Positions 30,621-32,094 of a stretch of DNA of 32,094 bases are shown in pieces (position 1 is the first letter of the stretch; every line of letters begins with the position of its first letter). The position numbers were made by a program, and so were the translations under genes. The DNA is from Pseudomonadota bacterium (GTDB lineage: Bacteria; Pseudomonadota; Gammaproteobacteria; Burkholderiales; Thiobacillaceae), in the NCBI GenBank assembly GCA_021847835.1, contig JAJZPR010000032.1, positions 1 through 32,094 on the forward strand, in the 5' to 3' direction. The notes beneath the pieces were generated by a model. It was not told the origin of the DNA. It saw nothing but the letters and a program-made list of their open reading frames with translations, and did not search any database.

Positions 30621-30638
30621 TCAATCGTTGATCGATCC
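30614..30638. repeat. Perfect 11-bp hairpin repeat at the end of the first DUF2958 gene
   Basis: ggatcgatcaa at 30614-30624 and its exact complement at 30628-30638, loop tcg. It covers the last codons and stop of the DUF2958 gene. The GATC-rich arms contain four Dam-type sites. There is no T-run after it on either strand. Confidence 0.8.
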
Positions 30639-30968
30639 GTCAGCCTCAGCCAGCCGGGCGTATTCGGATAGTCGCCGTTTGGGCGTGAAATGCGGATCGC
30701 GCGCGATGGCCAGGTTCCGCGGCCCGCGAATGCCTTCCAGGACGGAGAGTCGCACATGGCCGAGTTGCGGCATGCCCATGCCGAGGTCGAGCAGGCCGAA
30801 AGCGGTGTCGCCATCAATGGGATCGAGTTCGGTCAACAGCCAGGTCGCGTGCGCGTCCAGGGTGAACAGTTTGACGACCGGCAAAGGGTCGCGCTGCTCG
30901 CCGCACGCGGCAGCAGCACCGTTATTCAGAAGTTGGATGCGTTGGGCATCGGTGATGAGGGGGTTCAT
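30621..30968 (-). CDS. DUF2958 protein (first paralogue)
   Basis: A 115-residue protein matching DUF2958: LITDAQRIQLLNNG, the core DPLPVVKLFTLDAHATWLLTELDPIDGDTAFGLLDLGMG, then LGHVRLSVLEGI and the end PHFTPKRRLSEYARLA. The family is common in plasmids and ICEs and has no known function; it is often found with anti-restriction or regulatory genes. The ATG at 30968 is the only good start, though no ribosome site stands out. A second copy is at 31603-31950 with the same plan and roughly half identical residues by eye. Confidence 0.85.
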   Translation of the reverse strand: MNPLITDAQRIQLLNNGAAAACGEQRDPLPVVKLFTLDAHATWLLTELDPIDGDTAFGLLDLGMGMPQLGHVRLSVLEGIRGPRNLAIARDPHFTPKRRLSEYARLAEADGSIND

Positions 30969-31270
30969 GGTCGTTGCGCGCAAGGGGTCACGGTCAACGG
31001 AGCGTCGGTCTTACGCAAACGCGCCGATGCGCCAAAGCGTGACCGTGCACGTGCGCTTTTGCGCCCAATCGCCAAAGCGGATTTCACCGAATCCGTGGAA
31101 GGGCGAATCGTCGAATACGTAAGTACGGAAGTCATGATTTCAGTAAAAACGGTTTTAGCATAGACACACCCGGCGCAAGTTTAAGCCGGGAATGCTACAA
31201 ATGAACACTATAGATTGTAGTCCTATAGGGTGCTATCGGATGTCATCGTCGTTTTGCGCGAAACGACTTG
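30969..31270. other. Regulatory region between DUF2958 and XRE genes
   Basis: A non-coding divergent region. Features seen: an inverted repeat cccggc/gccggg at 31169-31190; ctatag twice at 31208-31213 and 31223-31228, the second inside a cctatagg palindrome. These lie 40-65 bases upstream of the XRE start and could be its operator. No gene visible. Confidence 0.45.
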
Positions 31271-31558
31271 ATGTCACCGAAGAATACATTCCCTGCGGCG
31301 CTCAAGACAGTCAGAAAAGCCCGTGGCCTCAGCCAGGAAGCTTTCTCGGACGTGTCGAGCCGCACGTACATGAGTTCGCTCGAACGTGGCCTGAAAAGCC
31401 CGACCTTGAGCAAGCTCGCCGAGCTGTGCGAGGTGATGGGCGTGCATCCTCTGACCTTGCTGGCACTGGCCTATGGCGGTGATAGCAAGGGAGTGGACAA
31501 GGTCATCGAGCGTGTGCGGCGCGAGCTGGCCGCCATCCAAGCCCTGAAAGGCAAATAG
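31271..31558 (+). CDS. XRE-family transcriptional regulator
   Basis: A 95-residue protein with a Cro/C1-type helix-turn-helix: ALKTVRKARGLSQEAFSDVSSRTYMSSLERGLKSPTLSKLAELCEVMGVHP (about 10-60), then a helical tail. SSRTYMSSLERG is the recognition part. Such small regulators control ICE core operons or toxin/restriction genes. The ATG at 31271 follows a TTG by one codon and has a weak ribosome site. It is the only plus-strand gene of the ICE core and converges on the second DUF2958 gene. Confidence 0.85.
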   Translation: MSPKNTFPAALKTVRKARGLSQEAFSDVSSRTYMSSLERGLKSPTLSKLAELCEVMGVHPLTLLALAYGGDSKGVDKVIERVRRELAAIQALKGK

Positions 31559-31569
31559 GAGTAAGTAAA

Positions 31570-31593
31570 GGGCGCTGTCCGGAGACGGCGCCC
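31570..31593 (-). terminator. Terminator of the second DUF2958 gene
   Basis: gggcgc at 31570-31575 pairs with gcgccc at 31588-31593, and gtc/gac extend the stem inside after one mismatch; the loop is cgga. On the minus strand it is followed by tttacttact, a T-rich tail, which fits an intrinsic terminator 10 bases behind the DUF2958 stop. It may also slow the converging XRE transcript. Confidence 0.7.
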
Positions 31594-31602
31594 GTGTGAC
31601 GG

Positions 31603-31950
31603 CTACGTCACGATGCGCCCCGCGAGCCGGGCTTCGCGCGCATAGGCACTGACCGGCTTCGTTGGTTGGAAGTGCAGGTCACGCTCGACCGGCAGACCCA
31701 TCCGGCCGTGTACTGTCGCCAGTTCCGCCAGGCTTACCCAGCCCAGTTCGGGGCAACCCAAGCCCAGGTCGCACAGGCCGAACGCATGGTCGTGCTCGTC
31801 CGGATCGATCTCCGTCAGCAGCCAGGTCGCGCCAGCATCCGGGGTGAACAGCTTGACCACAGGTAAGGGGTCGAAGTCGTCATGTTCAATCGATTGCCGG
31901 CCGTTGGCCAGAAGTTGTGCGCGTTGTTCGTCGGTGATCAGCTTCGTCAT
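31603..31950 (-). CDS. DUF2958 protein (second paralogue)
   Basis: A 115-residue protein of the DUF2958 family: KLITDEQRAQLLANG, DPLPVVKLFTPDAGATWLLTEIDPDEHDHAFGLCDLGLG, LGWVSLAELATVHGR and the end DLHFQPTKPVSAYAREARLAG. An aaggag ribosome site eight bases before the ATG at 31950 makes the start clear. It is a paralogue of the protein at 30621-30968, on the same strand, with the XRE gene between them. Function unknown. Confidence 0.88.
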   Translation of the reverse strand: MTKLITDEQRAQLLANGRQSIEHDDFDPLPVVKLFTPDAGATWLLTEIDPDEHDHAFGLCDLGLGCPELGWVSLAELATVHGRMGLPVERDLHFQPTKPVSAYAREARLAGRIVT

Positions 31951-32094
31951 GGTCTTCTCCTTGGAAGGATTCAGGGCGGGATTGCCCGAGACCGCGACAA
32001 GCACGGCGCAGCGCAGCCGTCAGGGTTCGCAGACGGCCGCAGGACGCCAGCGTGCAAGGCACGCGCAGACCTTGACGGCGAGAACGCCGTGATA

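Noticed and set aside
1..32094. tRNA, rRNA, integrase and attachment sites
   Set aside because: None could be recognised; the ends of the element lie outside this window.

Overview
This window looks like the accessory part and replication/relaxase end of an integrative and conjugative element (ICE) of the Tn4371 type, from a GC-rich proteobacterium and most likely a betaproteobacterium. The evidence is the high-GC coding sequence, the HemP plus FtrABCD-type iron uptake genes, and the gene set on the right-hand side (DUF2285 protein, AlpA-like HTH, RepA, ParA, small RHH protein, DUF2840, TraF-type S26 peptidase, DUF3363 relaxase). No integrase, tRNA, rRNA or CRISPR array is visible, and the host genus cannot be named from the sequence.

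Region 1 (1-10417, all minus strand) is a metal and envelope-stress block. Reading from its promoter, a CadC-like repressor is followed by a P1B ATPase, a membrane-anchored small protein, a MacB/LolD-type ABC permease and ATPase, a TlpA-like thioredoxin and a stand-alone DsbD-alpha protein. A second ArsR-type repressor then leads to an unusual APC-motif P1B ATPase, a DUF302 protein, a tandem-haem cytochrome c, a SHOCT protein and a Met/Gly-repeat Spy-like protein. Most neighbours overlap or are tens of bases apart.

Region 2 (10663-12634, plus strand) is a divergent small operon: a third ArsR-type regulator, a SHOCT membrane protein, a SAM methyltransferase, an AhpD-like protein and a Met-rich cytoplasmic protein.

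Region 3 (12773-17703, minus strand) is a ferrous-iron uptake module: HemP, FtrA (P19), an outer-membrane porin, FtrB (cupredoxin), FtrC (FTR1) and FtrD (polyferredoxin). It is bracketed by two direct copies of the Met-rich gene, each followed by a scrap of the relaxase 3' end. The second copy has lost its start codon.

Region 4 (18527-23723, plus strand) is a fluoride-response operon. A clear fluoride riboswitch precedes crcB, a HIT hydrolase, DUF190, a CPA2-type antiporter, UspA and an MFS transporter, mostly with stop/start overlaps. A BcrC-like PAP2 phosphatase and a DUF2127 protein follow, then a short transposase remnant.

Region 5 (23842-31950) is the ICE core. The relaxase reads leftward into the cargo and no traR/traG/trb genes follow it here, so the cargo sits directly behind the relaxase. 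Between parA and repA lies a probable origin: three iterons and two DnaA boxes. Two DUF2958 paralogues and an XRE regulator are at the right edge. Several long perfect inverted repeats in this region are unexplained and include an oriT candidate.
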